Origin: Elymus sibiricus
Taxonomy: Eukaryota; Streptophyta; Magnoliopsida; Poales; Poaceae
Assembly: GCA_039707655.1 (NCBI GenBank)
Contig: CM077668.1
Location: forward strand, 399,431,630 to 399,495,629
Direction: 5' to 3'
DNA: 64,000 nucleotides
Every line of letters begins with the position of its first letter. Position 1 is the stretch's first letter. Under the pieces are notes generated by a model. It did no database searches and had not been told where the DNA came from. It saw only the letters and a list, made by a program, of their open reading frames with translations. The position numbers and the translations under genes are program-made. This document shows positions 1-10,775 of this stretch, one piece after another.

Positions 1-90
1 AATAATACAGGTAGTAAGAATAAAAGTATGATAGATACAAAGATTAAAAAAAAAACTGAGGTAACTTTTGGAAACATATTTCATAAGCCT

Positions 91-235
91 GGGCAGACCT
101 AGTGCTACAAGCTTCCACACCTCATGGGGTCGGGGGAAGGATTATAAGAGACAAGCCTTACCTTTGCACACTGCAATGCAGAGAGGCCGCGCCGAACCCA
201 GAACCTCTTTGCACAAGTGTGGAGTACTCGAATTC
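91..235 (-). mobile_element. Au-type SINE
   Basis: Read on the minus strand, this stretch has the order known for the Au SINE of grasses: a decayed tRNA-like head with a B-box-like word (GGGTTCGGCG), then GCCTCTCTGCATTGCAG, then a tail with CTTCCCCCGACCCC, GTGTGGAAGC and the end GCACTAGGTCTGCCC. The match is from memory of the family. The exact 5' end is unclear and I saw no clear target duplication. Confidence 0.7.
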
Positions 236-569
236 AGCATCTCAATGTAATAGAGCCCCCCTTTTTTTATCAAATCCATTTCATGCAACAATGAAAACCC
301 TACGAAGTACTTGGTATTTTGTTATACTTTTAATCAATCGATGTGCTACGTCAATGACATATCAATTCCCCTCACAGTCCAAAAACCACAATGCCCTAAT
401 CTGTGAGTAAAATATGAAAATATCGCGTCATTCACGAGAGCATAAATTATTATTTTTCTCACTCGTTCGAATTCGATCTGAGGCTATCGGAAAGACCTAA
501 TTAATCTGAAATGAAAACGACCTATATTAAATTGAGCGAGCACAAATAGGTGGAGAGAAATTTCATTAC
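236..569. other. Unassigned AT-rich DNA
   Basis: No supportable gene or repeat was recognised. If the exon proposed at 607-765 is real, this would be its downstream intron. Confidence 0.4.
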
Positions 570-606
570 CTTCTTGCGGCGTCCGAATTCTCCCCAGAGC
601 AATCAG

Positions 607-765
607 TTAAGATCCAACTTGGCCTGATTTTCTCCCGCAGTATTCAAGCCGGCTGCCATTGCAACTCGGCGGTCCAGCTTCGATGGAAAAACTGATGGAG
701 CAGGAGGAAAGAATGGGAGATGGCGAGGAAGCCACAAGTGAAAGAACTGCAAAAGCCATAGTCAT
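607..765 (-). CDS. Possible first exon, transit-peptide-like ORF (52 aa)
   Basis: An ORF on the minus strand begins MTMAFAVLSLVASSPSP and is rich in Ser, Ala and small residues with few acids, as in chloroplast transit peptides. It ends at a TAA (607-609) but lies in a stretch that runs on to a good splice donor (AAG then GTAATG, intron starting at 569). A different splice, or a small indel, would be needed to make it coding beyond 52 residues. I do not recognise the product. It may be a gene 5' end, an upstream ORF, or chance. Confidence 0.25.
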   Translation of the reverse strand: MTMAFAVLSLVASSPSPILSSCSISFSIEAGPPSCNGSRLEYCGRKSGQVGS

Positions 766-799
766 AGACAGACCTCTCCGGACGGGAATCTAAGGTAGC

Positions 800-1300
800 T
801 AGCGCGACTAAGGCGCATCTAAATTATCATGAGCAAAATTTTCTTTCATGGAACCAGCCAACTTGCATGCAACTAGCCTCCTACATGCAACCGTCTGCTC
901 CTCTCGCCGATGCATGTCTATCACTAGCAATGCCCAATAAACGGTGATTAGTATACCTACATGCAGTGGTTCTCATTCGTACGGATCGCCATAAATACAG
1001 GATCGCTAACGTCGTCTTCTTTCGATTATCCTGCATTACATTTGGTTTTTTTTATTTAAATTAGCAAGGTGGCCCTCGAAAATGCAAGGGCAACAATAGT
1101 TTGTCGAGAGTGAGTGAGAAATAATTTTATAGTTGTACCATAGGAAACAATGGTTTCCACGTCCAAAATAAATGTTCGTCAAAAGAAATATCACCCGTGT
1201 GGAGCGATTTCTAATTATTCGTAATTTCTTGCCACATGATCATTATGTCTATCTCTAGAACATGATACTAAATTAAATAACCATATGTATCGTTTGTACA
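800..1300. other. Unassigned intergenic DNA
   Basis: No gene, RNA or clear repeat seen. If the minus-strand exon at 607-765 is real, this would hold its promoter; AT-rich TATA-like words are present but none is decisive. Confidence 0.35.
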
Positions 1301-1309
1301 TAACAGTTT

Positions 1310-2085
1310 CAATTTTTCCTATGGCTGGCAGCGCACAATAGATGTTGGACTACCGACAGATTGGCACTAAGGGGATTGCCCCACCTGAGTCAGTGCCCCC
1401 TGTGTGATCAAGAGCCAAAGACGATCCAACACATTTTGACAAACTGTGTTTTATTTAGACAAGTTTGGTGCATCCACTTTCCATCGCTCTGGTCTATCAG
1501 ACTTCTCACCACACACTGAAGATGATCTTAGGATTGGCCCTCCTACATTTTAGGTGTCATACATACTCATGATTTCTTGTATTTCGCCTTTTTTTCTTTT
1601 TTTTCATTCTGGACTTGATTTGACTGTGTGCATCTTAATTATGCAGAGGCCGGGTGTAACGCTTAAACCTTTAAGTAATAAAGCGCCCTTTATCGAAAAA
1701 TTGGTGGTTGAGAATCAATTCTTTGTCTCCAGGTATCTTCAAACGGGGGCTTAACTGGCTGATCACTTTGGGGTCCTGGATGTTGTGGAAGCATCCGAAT
1801 GACTGTGTGTTTAATGGAGCTGCGCCTAGTGTCCAGCTATTCTTAGTAGGATTTGGGAGGAAGGACACATTTGGTGCTTGGCCGGAGCTAGGGGCTTGGT
1901 GCAGCTGCTGCCACCTGATGATCGTGTTTTGAAGTTCTCGGGTCTTCGGTTTTTGTTACGGGCGTATGCCAAGTTGTAGTTTTATGGATTGTGTGGCTTG
2001 TGTCGGGTCTTCCTTGTAAATATTTTTCTCCTTCTTAATGCAATGTAACACAATTTTCATGCGTATTTGAGGAAAAAAACATTAG
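1310..2085 (+). mobile_element. LINE remnant, 3' end with zf-RVT region
   Basis: Frame-broken translation from about 1325 reads WLAAHNRCWTTDRLALRGLP and then a C-P-L-C-D ... T-I-Q-H-I ... C pattern, the zinc-binding domain (zf-RVT) that follows reverse transcriptase in plant LINEs. Around 1738-1850 another frame gives FKRGLNWLITLGSWMLWKHP, also typical of the C-terminal part of these proteins. The copy ends at about 2080 in TTTGAGGAAAAAAAC, a short poly-A tail of the usual kind. Several frameshifts show that it is dead. Only the last part of ORF2 is present. Confidence 0.75.
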
Positions 2086-2177
2086 ATTAGCTCATGGAAT
2101 TTAAGTCCAGCAAGCCATGAGCTAGCCAGTTGTGAGGTCAGATCAATATGCGAGGTTAATACTCAGATTTTTAGTTA

Positions 2178-2361
2178 GGGTGTGGCTAGGTCTCAGTCAA
2201 CTGAGATTTAACCAAGTCTCAATCAAGTGACATAACATGCAACAGATAAAAAGAAAAAACTAAAAAGAAATTTTTGCACGGATTTTTAATGCAAGATCTC
2301 ATGGATAAAGCATCGACTGAGACTTAACGAAGTCTCAGTCGACTGACACTTAGGAAGACTG
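2178..2361. mobile_element. Foldback MITE with 9-bp target duplication (Mutator-like)
   Basis: The 184-bp unit has imperfect inverted ends of about 45 bp built on TCAGTCRACTGAGA. It is flanked by identical 9-mers TTTTAGTTA (2169-2177 and 2362-2370), the target-duplication length of Mutator-type transposons. It has no coding capacity. A related copy lies 357 bp downstream. Confidence 0.7.
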
Positions 2362-2534
2362 TTTTAGTTATTGATAAACAATTGTAAAAAAAAACTATAT
2401 TTTGTAATCCAAATAAAAATCTGGCCTCACTTGATTAATGACCATATGATGATTAGATGATCTTTCAAATGAATCGGAAAAAGTTTTTCCTTTTTTTTGC
2501 AAATTAGGAAAATCTTTTTTCTTAATATAGTAAT

Positions 2535-2718
2535 GGGTGTGGCTAGGTCTCAGTCGACTGAGACTTAACCAAGTCTCAGTCAAGTGACATAACATGTAAG
2601 AAAGAACAAAGAAAAAATCGAAAAGAATTTTTTGCACGGATCTTAATGTAAGATCTCGCGGATATAGCATCGACTGGGACATAGACAAGTCTCAGTCAAC
2701 TGAGATTTAGCAAGACTG
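2535..2718. mobile_element. Second copy of the same foldback MITE
   Basis: It starts with the same GGGTGTGGCTAGGTCTCAG and has the same inner and right-hand blocks as the unit at 2178 (ACATAACATG, TTTTTGCACGGAT, AAGATCTC, ATCGACTG). Both copies have the same orientation. A clean target duplication was not found; an imperfect ATAGTAA match occurs left of the unit and about 20 bp beyond its right end. Confidence 0.6.
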
Positions 2719-3803
2719 GCATGTAGGCCAACTAAATAGTAACAACTTCCTTTTTTTTTACTTTATGCACATCTTCTACTATTTTTACCATGGTATGCTA
2801 TCTTCTTCTTCTCGTTTACTTCATCATTTCGAAATATGTGACACTCTCCCTTCATTCTAGAATGTGTGATGTTTTAGATATAGATTGTATCCAAATCAAT
2901 GCAACTGTGAGCATTTTCTATATAAACATGTTGCTACAATAGAAAAAAAATTATGTTCAAACAAAAATCTATTGATATTGTTTTATTTTGTTATGGTTCA
3001 AGAAAATAGTTACATATTGATAATCAAAGTTAGAAAAGTTTTTCCTCAACTAATATTTGAAACTACGATCGTATTTTTAATCCATCCTCTTTAACTCGAT
3101 TCCATTATTTCCATAGTCCCGCTCACATGCATATGTCCTATCATGTGTCATGATTGTGCTTGAATGGGCAACATAGTTTCAACATCTTAATGAGTCGAAG
3201 GTCTTAATTAGAAGATGATAGACCCACAACAACTGACACAAATGTGTGTTTGATTACACTGTTATGAACTCAATAGCCCAACATATTTTTACAAAAGGTT
3301 ACACTCACTGACTGACATGAATTTTTCTTTTCATATCTGTTTTTTTTTTGTGATCGATAAATTTGTTTTCTTAAGATTTTTATCGTATTCCTACATATAA
3401 TGAAACAGCCTCCAAGGAATTATTCGATATTTCTAATTATTAGTATCTACCATGTTTTGAATTTCTTTTGAATAAAAAGAGCCACAGATTTGAATTGTGG
3501 ATACTAAGGCGAAAAGTTGTCAACTTGATTCTTCTCATGGCTAGCGAATACGTTTGCTGCTATTTCTGTTGTCTAGTATTGATCGATTTGAGCCGTTCGA
3601 TTTACGTGATGAGCGTCCCATATTTACTCATCCTTTTTTTTTTTGCGGGATATATTTACTCGTCCCATATTTACTCGTCCCTACCGTAGAAGATCCTCGC
3701 GAGGGCTATATGCAGTCACATGGCAGCCCCAAGAATCAGCGCAGAGCCGATCGATCGACCTGTAAATCTGCAACAACTTGCCGAACCAGTTGATCGATCG
3801 ATA
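2719..3803. other. AT-rich intergenic DNA upstream of the dioxygenase pseudogene
   Basis: Homopolymer runs and AT-rich sequence. The short sentence ATATTTACTCGTCCC is repeated just before 3690 (compare CATATTTACTCATCC near 3620), a small local duplication. No gene seen. Confidence 0.4.
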
Positions 3804-5632
3804 ATGGCTTCTGCCGCCGTTTGCTCCGCTAAAAGCAGCTGCTGCAGGATGGTGGTGAGGTTAAGATCGGGCGGGTGGCCGACGTGCAGGAGCTGCAGAG
3901 GGCGCACGGAGATCCCCGTTATCAACGTCGGCGAGCTCCGGCTCGGCGGCCGGGACGAGCTGAGCAAGCTCAGGCGAGCCTGCGAGGGGTGGGCCTTCTT
4001 CCAGGTCCGCGACATGCACCAACCGCCCACTGAAACACTTCATCAATCGTCTATTTTATTTTATTTATTTTTGCGAAAGAATCGCCTATAACTGTGAAGA
4101 CAACTATGTGTAATGTGTGTGTGTACATATAGGCGGTGAACCATGGCATGGCTTCGACGGCGAGCTGCTGGAGGAGATGGAGAAACTGGCCAGAGAGTTC
4201 TTCATGCTGCCGCTGGAGGAGAAGGAGCCGTACCCCATGGCGCCGGGCGGCATCCAGGCTAAGGGCACGCCTTCGTCTTCGACGAGGGCCAGAAGCTCGC
4301 CTGGTGCAACATGCTGGCGCTCATCCGGCAGCCCAAGCTCTGGCTGACCACGCCGGCACGCTCGAGAGGTACTCCGCCGAGGTCAGGGCGCTCTGCCTGT
4401 TAGTTTAATTAACACATGTTAATTAAGGGGTAATCTACCCTTGCACTAACCACAGGCGGTTGCCTTCATAGCAACCGTCGCGTTGGTTGACTCCTCTACA
4501 GGCGCCTCTCTCAAGCGTCACCTCTGTTACAACTTGTATATATTGGAGATCATCTAATACAAACGACACAGTTGAATCATTTTTGTTGTCTCTCTCGATT
4601 GTCTCTCGATTACTTTCAACACGTTATCAGCACGCTCTACATCTGAGCGATTTCGAGATCGAGAACAGGAGGGGAAGAGCAGGCAAAAGCGCCTCCTCGT
4701 CCTCACGGACACGACGCGCTCCAGCGTGATGCAGGGGCGGCCTTCGCGGAAACGGTTCCCAGCGTGAAGCGCAAGGTAAGCCTTGACCCCATCCCCGCTT
4801 CGCCCGGCGCGGAGCCTGCGGCGCACGAGACCGTGCCTGCCAGCGCGCGGCGTGTAGCCGGCCTTGTCTGGTCCCGGCCTAGCAGCAACCGAGACAGCCG
4901 ATCTTCGCAGATCGGCGGCGCCCGCGGCTCCCAGCCTCCGGCGCGCGAAGCACTGGCGCGGCGGCACCCAAGGCCGTGGCTCCTGACCCATCCTCCGCGG
5001 TGAAGTCCTTTGGCGCGCGACGCTCGCGACTTCTACACCCCCGGGACGACCCCCAGCAAGCGCGTGCGTGACGCGGCCTCCTTCCGGAGCACGCGATGCG
5101 GCTCTCGCCCTGACCGGGAAGGCGGCCAGCACGCCATCCCCTGCCTCCAGCAAGAGGCGCTGGGCCTGGCGCCAGCAACGTTCGCGGCCATGTTCGGCGG
5201 CGCGGCGCATGCAGTGCAGGCAATGCGGATGAACTTCTACACGCCCTGCCTGTCGACGGGGCTCACCACGCACTCCGACGGGAGCGTGATCACAGTGCTC
5301 CAGCTCACCAACGGCAGTTGCAAGAGCGTCGAGCACCGGGCTGTCACGGGCAGCAAGCAGGACCGGCTGCCAATCGTGTCCTATGCGCCGCCCTATGACA
5401 TCAAGCTCGGCCCTCTGGCCCTACGACATCGAGCTCCGCCCGCTTGCCAGAGCTCGTCGCCGACGGGGAGCCATGCTGGTGCCTTCACCGAAGGTACGAC
5501 CACGGCGAGTACAGCCATCACTACATCACCAACAAGCTCCAGGGCAAGAAGGCACTGGATTTCACCAAGATCAACCAGACCTCCATGCATACACAATTTG
5601 ATCGTGCGGTAGTGTGCAGGAATGCTAAGTGA
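3804..5632 (+). pseudogene. 2-oxoglutarate/Fe(II)-dependent dioxygenase pseudogene
   Basis: Plant 2-ODDs hydroxylate or desaturate small metabolites. The first exon (about 3804-4004) gives the N-terminal DIOX_N signature EIPVINVGEL ... LRRACEGWAFFQ before a GT donor. The second (4133-4398) gives AVNHGM, then after a frame change GFDGELLEEMEKLAREFF and LPLEEKEPYPMA, and after another HAFVFDEGQKLAWCNML and TLERYSAEVRALCL. The C-terminal part resumes near 5139 with LGLAPATFAAMFG, MNFYTPC, the iron-binding HxD (THSDGS) and distal His (SVEHRA), and ends with GEYSHHYITNKLQGKKALDF. At least four frameshifts are seen, and roughly 40 residues between HxD and the distal His are deleted (ITVLQ runs straight into LTNG). 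Copia-like DNA lies in the middle. The substrate class cannot be told. Confidence 0.85.
4411..5135 (+). mobile_element. Copia-like LTR end and leader fragment inside the dioxygenase gene
   Basis: The text from about 4500 looks like the end of an LTR (TATATAT-type word, then pyrimidine-rich DNA) and reaches TTTCAACACGTTATCAGCAC at 4613-4632. The TTATCAGCACG word is typical of the junction of LTR and tRNA primer site in many plant copia elements. GC-rich leader-like DNA follows to about 5130, where dioxygenase sequence resumes. No reverse transcriptase is present. Both borders are approximate. The left part (4399-4500) may be the original gene intron. Confidence 0.45.
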
Positions 5633-5639
5633 TTAAGAT

Positions 5640-6555
5640 TCATGGTGCATCTGCTGCTCCTGAAGACGCTTGGCAGAGCTGTACAATTTGCCAGTTAAAA
5701 AAAGTGTGCTTTTTATTGGAAGCTGGTATTCTCAAGAGACTTCAAACTGTGATTATTATTTTAATCCATTGACAATTGAAAAGAAAACACTTTATCCATC
5801 ACTGGAAGATGGTAACAGCATGCAAGGGATAATCCTATGGCCAGGGACCTTTTTCGAATGTTGCCGAAAGAGTTTCAGCACTTCCAAAAAATGAAAGTCA
5901 AATATGGATCTGCTGCGAGAATCACTCAAAGTCAGACCAACATGGTATAAGAACTATGAACCACTCATGGAGCAAGATTTGAAATCTAAAAATGCACACG
6001 ACTACCACACGCTGGCTCTAGGTCATAATAGCAACTTTGCAACCTTAACAACAAACTAGACCTGGAATAAACATAAGCTCGTATAATCTACAGTTTAGCA
6101 ATGCAGGCAAGCACACAAACACAGAGAAGTAGCATCAAGTCATAGATAAGCTTAAACCATAGACAGCATCAGAAGCACGCAAAAGGCACACAGGCGATGC
6201 ACCAATCATTGTGGTGTCATGCCATACTCCATGTCCAGCCACTAAGAGTACTAGGTGCTGACCTGCCTAATGTTTGCTAGACGACGATCAAAATAAACTG
6301 CCATTGGCATAAATTGACCCGCCATCCTGTACATTTCAAATGCTGTTGACCATAAAGGGGTAGGAGGCAGCACTAAAGAGGTATCCCCTGCAGATTCAGT
6401 ATAGCGTTTAATCTAGCCGAACCTCGCCAACAAAATCCACAGTACCAAAAACCGAGCCACACAAAAAAATCCCCCAGATGTAGCCCATGTCCTAGAACCC
6501 CTTCCTGTATGTAAGCTTGGTTATAGATGAATGTTAGCTGAAGTGCATTTCCTTT
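5640..6555 (-). other. Region downstream of the cullin-like stop codon (possible 3' UTR)
   Basis: Non-coding on both strands as far as can be seen. On the minus strand it follows the stop codon of the cullin-like gene and probably holds its 3' UTR and polyadenylation region. I could not fix the cleavage site. Confidence 0.35.
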
Positions 6556-9097
6556 CTACTCCATGTAACTGCCAGAACTGTTGTCCACGCCGCTGTCAAT
6601 TGTCAAGCGATTGCATCTGGCCAGCAGATCATCCTCCACAGTCTGATATGAGTAATGGAATGGTTAAGTCGTAATCCAGAGAGGAAAAACAAAATAAGTA
6701 CTCCCTCCGTCCGGAATTACTTGTCGCGGGAATGGATGTATCTAGACGTATTTTTAGTTCTAGATACATCCATTTCTATCCATTTCTGTGACAAGTAATT
6801 CGAGACAGAGGGAGTATAAAACAATGATGCGAGTGCAACTGAGTTCACCTTGTATGTTTGAAGCAAAAGTTGGCCACCAATCTGTTTCTCTCTTGCATAG
6901 CTGTCATAAGTTTGCATCAATGGAGCACTAACAACCTGCAACAGGAGCAGAGGCAGTACAAGGATCAGAAATATATCAGGAAATAGCATTTTGCATGGTT
7001 CAAGCAGCTGAATTTCTGTGCTCTTGGTCAATTAAGACATTTGCTGATTTGAGCCAATCATAATATCATATTTTACTTTCATATCGACATCTTATTTTGG
7101 CGTTTTAAAAGCAGGACTAAATTACTACTAGTAACCAAATGTCCAAACACAGAGGACAGATATTGGAAACCGAATATGAATCATCAAATAACACAACAGA
7201 AGAGGTACCAACCCTACATACTACTACTGGAAGAAGGCAAACATTTTCATGCTAAAAAGAAAAAACAATTATTTTCTTAATTAAAGAGAACCTTCAAACA
7301 GAGCTCTGTGCTATCTCCCTCAGAAATACACAGATAGCGCATCAACCTCATGGTTTCCTTCTCCATACAATCCTGGACCTATAGATAACACATATAAACA
7401 GTGTTAAGAAAATTAAAAAAAGGAAATTACACCTACTCAGTGACCCATTAGTTACGATTAAATTACTGACCTTAGCAAGGTAATCTTGTAGAGGGTACTG
7501 AACAATCCATTCAGAACTTTTCCTGGAGTAGTAAGCATATGTATCTTGAACAACAGCATTTTTCATGAAGGATTTGACTTCAGAGCGACATATGCCACGC
7601 ATAATGCCAATCAAGATGTCCATATCAACATTGCTTCCATCACGCTCTTGGCGAATCTGGATCAATCAATTGTTATGTACAGAAGAAATGCTTCTAACAA
7701 CAACCAAGCAAAAATAGCTATCTAAGAATTACCAAAGTCAGCAAAGCGGCTGATACTTCATGACTGAAGAAGGAAAAGACCTAGCAAAAGGAAAAAGGGC
7801 CATAAATATTAGGTAGAAAATGTGTAAGAAACTTGTAATTAAAACACGACGAATGTGAAAAAAAAATTCTCTCATAACACTTAGTCACTTACTGTAGAGA
7901 AAAAAGAAGTGGCAGCAGTGTCTTCAAGACAAGGTAGCTTTCTTTGCTCAACAAAGCAACGGTCCAAATAGTTGAAGAAGCCAGATACACATTTAACCAT
8001 GATACAATAGTTAGACCACATATTCGCAAGCTGTCTCAAAAGGAAGTCGTCTCTCTTGTGCATCAGATGGGGGCAAACCTAAGTAAATAAGCAGAAAAAA
8101 GTCAACAGAGGGAAGAATGATGCATATCTCTGATGCTAACGAAAGCATTTCTTTAGCAACCGAAGCAAAGAGATACATGGAAAGTATATATGATATCATG
8201 GAAATTATATATGCATGCAAGAATGTGCACTGGCCCCCTTATTTATCAAACCTGCTGTCCTGTAGTCTGAAAAGCGTAGCGGCAGCACTTTCATTAGTTT
8301 GTTTTTAGTGCTTTAGCTAAGAACTATCACGAGAACGCAGGAAGTGCTGTGAAATAGCTATGTCAACATAAATCACAATATTCTATATGGTTTTCAAATG
8401 CAAATAAATTAGTTCCAAGTTTCCCTTTACAACAAGAAATCCTACACAATATGACAAAGATAATCTGTTTTCACATTATCTGGTTTGTAACTTGGTTCAA
8501 GATGACACAACACCATGATACTAAACTTTTGTGAGTGTTATGATAGTATGGACATAAGCCGTCCAACACTGAGATCTGCAGAACCATGCGTCCATGCCTA
8601 AGTAAGTTTTCCAATACTAGGTCAGCAAATATGATCTAACGGAGGAAACAAAAGTCAGTAGTTAAGAACAAGATTTCATTTATCATTTCCTCACTCTTAA
8701 ATGTGTCTATTGGTTAGAACCAAAAAACTGACTCGGCAATAGAAAACCGTGAAATAGAATGAAAAGCCAACATAGTACCAGTGCACGAACAGATTCTGCA
8801 AGTGTAGCCTTGTAACCATTGTACATCTCTTCACAATAGCTGGTTGTCTGCACAGCCATTCTATAAGCACAGCTGGAAAAGTATATGGACATATCATGAG
8901 CAACAAATTTAAATGCTTCACTGGTAATAGTTAAGATACATGTTACACGCGATAATGATAGAATCATACTCATAGCAATTCATATACTCAGCAACAGTAG
9001 GCCTTGTACCAGTGGATCCCTCCAAAATCTTTGAGCATGTCACAATGCCCTGTTCCAGGACCTTCCAGCCATCCTCAAAGCTGAGGTGCACATTCAT
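6556..9097 (-). CDS. Cullin-like protein, N-terminal domain only (CUL1-type)
   Basis: Six minus-strand introns give a consistent model. Coding exons: 8970-9097, 8779-8872, 7893-8078, 7471-7656, 7292-7378, 6849-6935, 6556-6642; all donors are GT and acceptors AG, and phases agree, giving about 284 aa. The start MNVHLSFEDGW matches the CUL1 FEEGW start. YMNCYDCAYRMAVQ aligns with the adaptor-binding YTTIYNMC helix, KRDDFLLRQLANMWSNY with EFMLRELVKRWSNH, FFNYLDRCFV with FFYYLDRYF, and IRQERDGSNVDMDIL with KEREGEQID. Full cullins are about 740 aa; the cullin homology domain and neddylation site are absent because a TAG ends the last exon (...SGSYME). A conserved stretch of about 14 residues is missing between exons 3 and 4. 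It may be a functional adaptor-binding fragment or a decaying copy. A Stowaway MITE lies in the last intron. Confidence 0.75.
6701..6814. mobile_element. Stowaway-type MITE in the last cullin intron
   Basis: Starts CTCCCTCCGTCC and ends in the complement (ACAGAGGGAG), flanked by TA on both sides (6699-6700 and 6815-6816). The two arms pair through most of the unit around AGACGTATTTTTAGTTCTAG. This is the classic Tc1/mariner-derived Stowaway structure of Triticeae. It lies between the exons at 6642 and 6849, so it is spliced out in the model. Confidence 0.92.
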
Positions 9098-9479
9098 TTT
9101 TACTGCTTTGCTCCTACAGTGAACTGAAGCGATGGAAATATCTGTAAGAGGAACTATAATGTTGGATATCTAACAATTTTTACAATGTAAAGGCATCCGG
9201 AACACAAATAATTTTTGGTATTAATAATATCACCCAACTTAGTAGGATATACAAACTCAATAAAGGCCTACGATACCATACAAACGATACTCCTAATTTC
9301 ACTAATATACAATGTTCCAGAAGCCTTCGTGCACCCATTTAGGAAACTAGGCCGCAACTTCTGCAAGGAGATTTGAAACTTCGTCTACACATTTCAACAC
9401 TCAAGTCTCCCATATTTAACTATAAACATATGATGCAAAACAGAAAGCCTATTTGTATCTATGAAAGAAGACTCGGCCA

Positions 9480-9645
9480 CGAGGCACTAGCACTTGGCGG
9501 ATTGTTTGTACAAGAACGTCCGAGACACCAGGCACCCCACCAAATAAATTCCGCTAATGGGAGTCAAACCGTGGTGGGCAGGTTGGCGTTCAAGCGCCCC
9601 CACCAACTGAGCGACGCTCAGTTCTCAATAGAAAGCCTATTTATA
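9480..9645 (-). mobile_element. tRNA-like / SINE-like sequence
   Basis: On the minus strand it reads GCTCAGTTGGTGGGGGCGC, an A-box-like word, and about 45 bp later GGTTTGACTCCC, a B-box-like word. Spacing and order fit a pol III promoter derived from a tRNA. It lacks a convincing cloverleaf, so I call it SINE-like rather than a tRNA gene. It sits in the 5'-leader intron of the cullin-like gene. Confidence 0.45.
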
Positions 9646-9680
9646 TCCAAAATAAGATGCATGTGTGTGCTTAATTAGTT

Positions 9681-9862
9681 CAAAAAAGCGCTAGGCGTTA
9701 ATTGTGCGTTTTGCCACCGCCTTGTGCTTTTCTGACCAAAGCGCATTCTTATGCACAATTATGCGCAGATTAAGCGCAGTTATGCGCTAGGCGTTTTGCT
9801 ATCGCCTAGAGCCTAGGCGCACTTAAGCACTCGCTTAGGCGCGCCTTTTTTAACTAGCCTTA
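9681..9862. mobile_element. MITE-like unit rich in GCGCTAGGCG words
   Basis: Begins AAAAAAGCGCTAGGCG and ends CGCTTAGGCGCGCCTTTTTT, an imperfect inverted pair. Words such as CGCTAGGCG, GCGCAGTTATGCGC and GCCTAGAGCCTAGGC give many local palindromes. No coding capacity; target duplication not resolved. Confidence 0.45.
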
Positions 9863-9967
9863 ATACAACTATACAAGCACAAACTAAGGAAGAGAATTTA
9901 ACCAAAGTTCAGCATCCACTGTTAATTTGTAGTAACAGAACAATACTACAAAGAGAACATGGTCATT

Positions 9968-9987
9968 CCCCCCCCCCCCCCCCCCCC
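9968..9987. repeat. Poly-C run (20 bp)
   Basis: An uninterrupted homopolymer seen directly. Such runs are error-prone in sequencing and can form i-motif/G-quadruplex structures. Confidence 0.9.
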
Positions 9988-9992
9988 TCAAA

Positions 9993-10072
9993 CATGCATC
10001 GAGAAGGCGCGCACAGGGTGGATCTAACAAGACATGTATCAAGAAGGCACGAACAGGGTCGATCTAACAAGG
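9993..10072. repeat. Two-copy 40-bp tandem repeat
   Basis: Units 9993-10032 and 10033-10072 align without gaps (CATGCATCGAGAAGGCGCGC against CATGTATCAAGAAGGCACGA) and differ at only a few positions. Confidence 0.85.
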
Positions 10073-10628
10073 AAGCATGAGGCCTCAGTTAAACATCCCA
10101 CCTTGGATTAGCATTAGTATTGCTCGCAACAAGGAAAATACCAGGATAAGCCTATTTACAATTCGAGCATTAGGGTTAGTCGCTACTAAGGAAAATTCAA
10201 ACCTAGATGGGTGAATCTCCCCTCCCGACCCCCCACTCCACACCAGTCCAGTAGAGCGGGCCAGCGGGGAGGAACAGCGACCACACGATAGAACCGCTTC
10301 CGTGCTTCGACGAAGGAGGCCTGGGAGGGGAGAGGCCGCGCGGCGGCGAGGGTTCGATGACCCCGTCGGTCTCGCCGCGGCGAAAGAAAAAAAAACTAAA
10401 CCCTACGGCAGCGGCGGCATTCAGCAAGGCAGCGACGGCGAGCAGGCGACGGGATTCGCAACAGACCGACGGGGACGGACGCATTCGAGGACGAACCAGG
10501 CAGATGGATTCGGATTCCCGACCCACGGCGGAGCGAACAGACTGCTCGGAACGGAGCACGAATCGATCGGATATGGGAAAGCGGAATCAACCAGGAGGAG
10601 CGCGGGGAGAGGAGGGGGAAGAGGTTAC

Positions 10629-10775
10629 CGAGGAGGGGGGAGAGGATCGGGTGCTGCTCGCCGTCGCCGCCGCCGCCGTCTCGTGGGGTGGGGAGGGCAG
10701 CCGACGGCGGATGGGGGGACTGAGGGGGGAGGGGTTTCAGCCTTTTCGAGGGGTTTGGCACTTTGGTGCGCTCCT
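10629..10775 (-). promoter_or_regulatory. Putative 5' leader exon and promoter side of the cullin-like gene
   Basis: GC-rich DNA whose minus strand has a CT-rich leader (CCCCTCCCCCCTCAGTCCCC) and GCGGCGGCGGCGACGG, typical of grass 5' UTRs, followed by a good donor (CCTCG then GTAACC, exon end 10629). The matching acceptor is CACTGTAG before GAGC at 9113, sixteen bases before the ATG. This makes a leader intron of about 1.5 kb. The transcription start near 10770 is a guess. The short ORFs in this GC-rich block run in several frames and look like shadows. Confidence 0.5.

Noticed and set aside
4554..5336. 260-codon open frame on the minus strand
   Set aside because: It is opposite the dioxygenase pseudogene and copia leader, Arg-rich, and caused by GC-rich composition. 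No motif.
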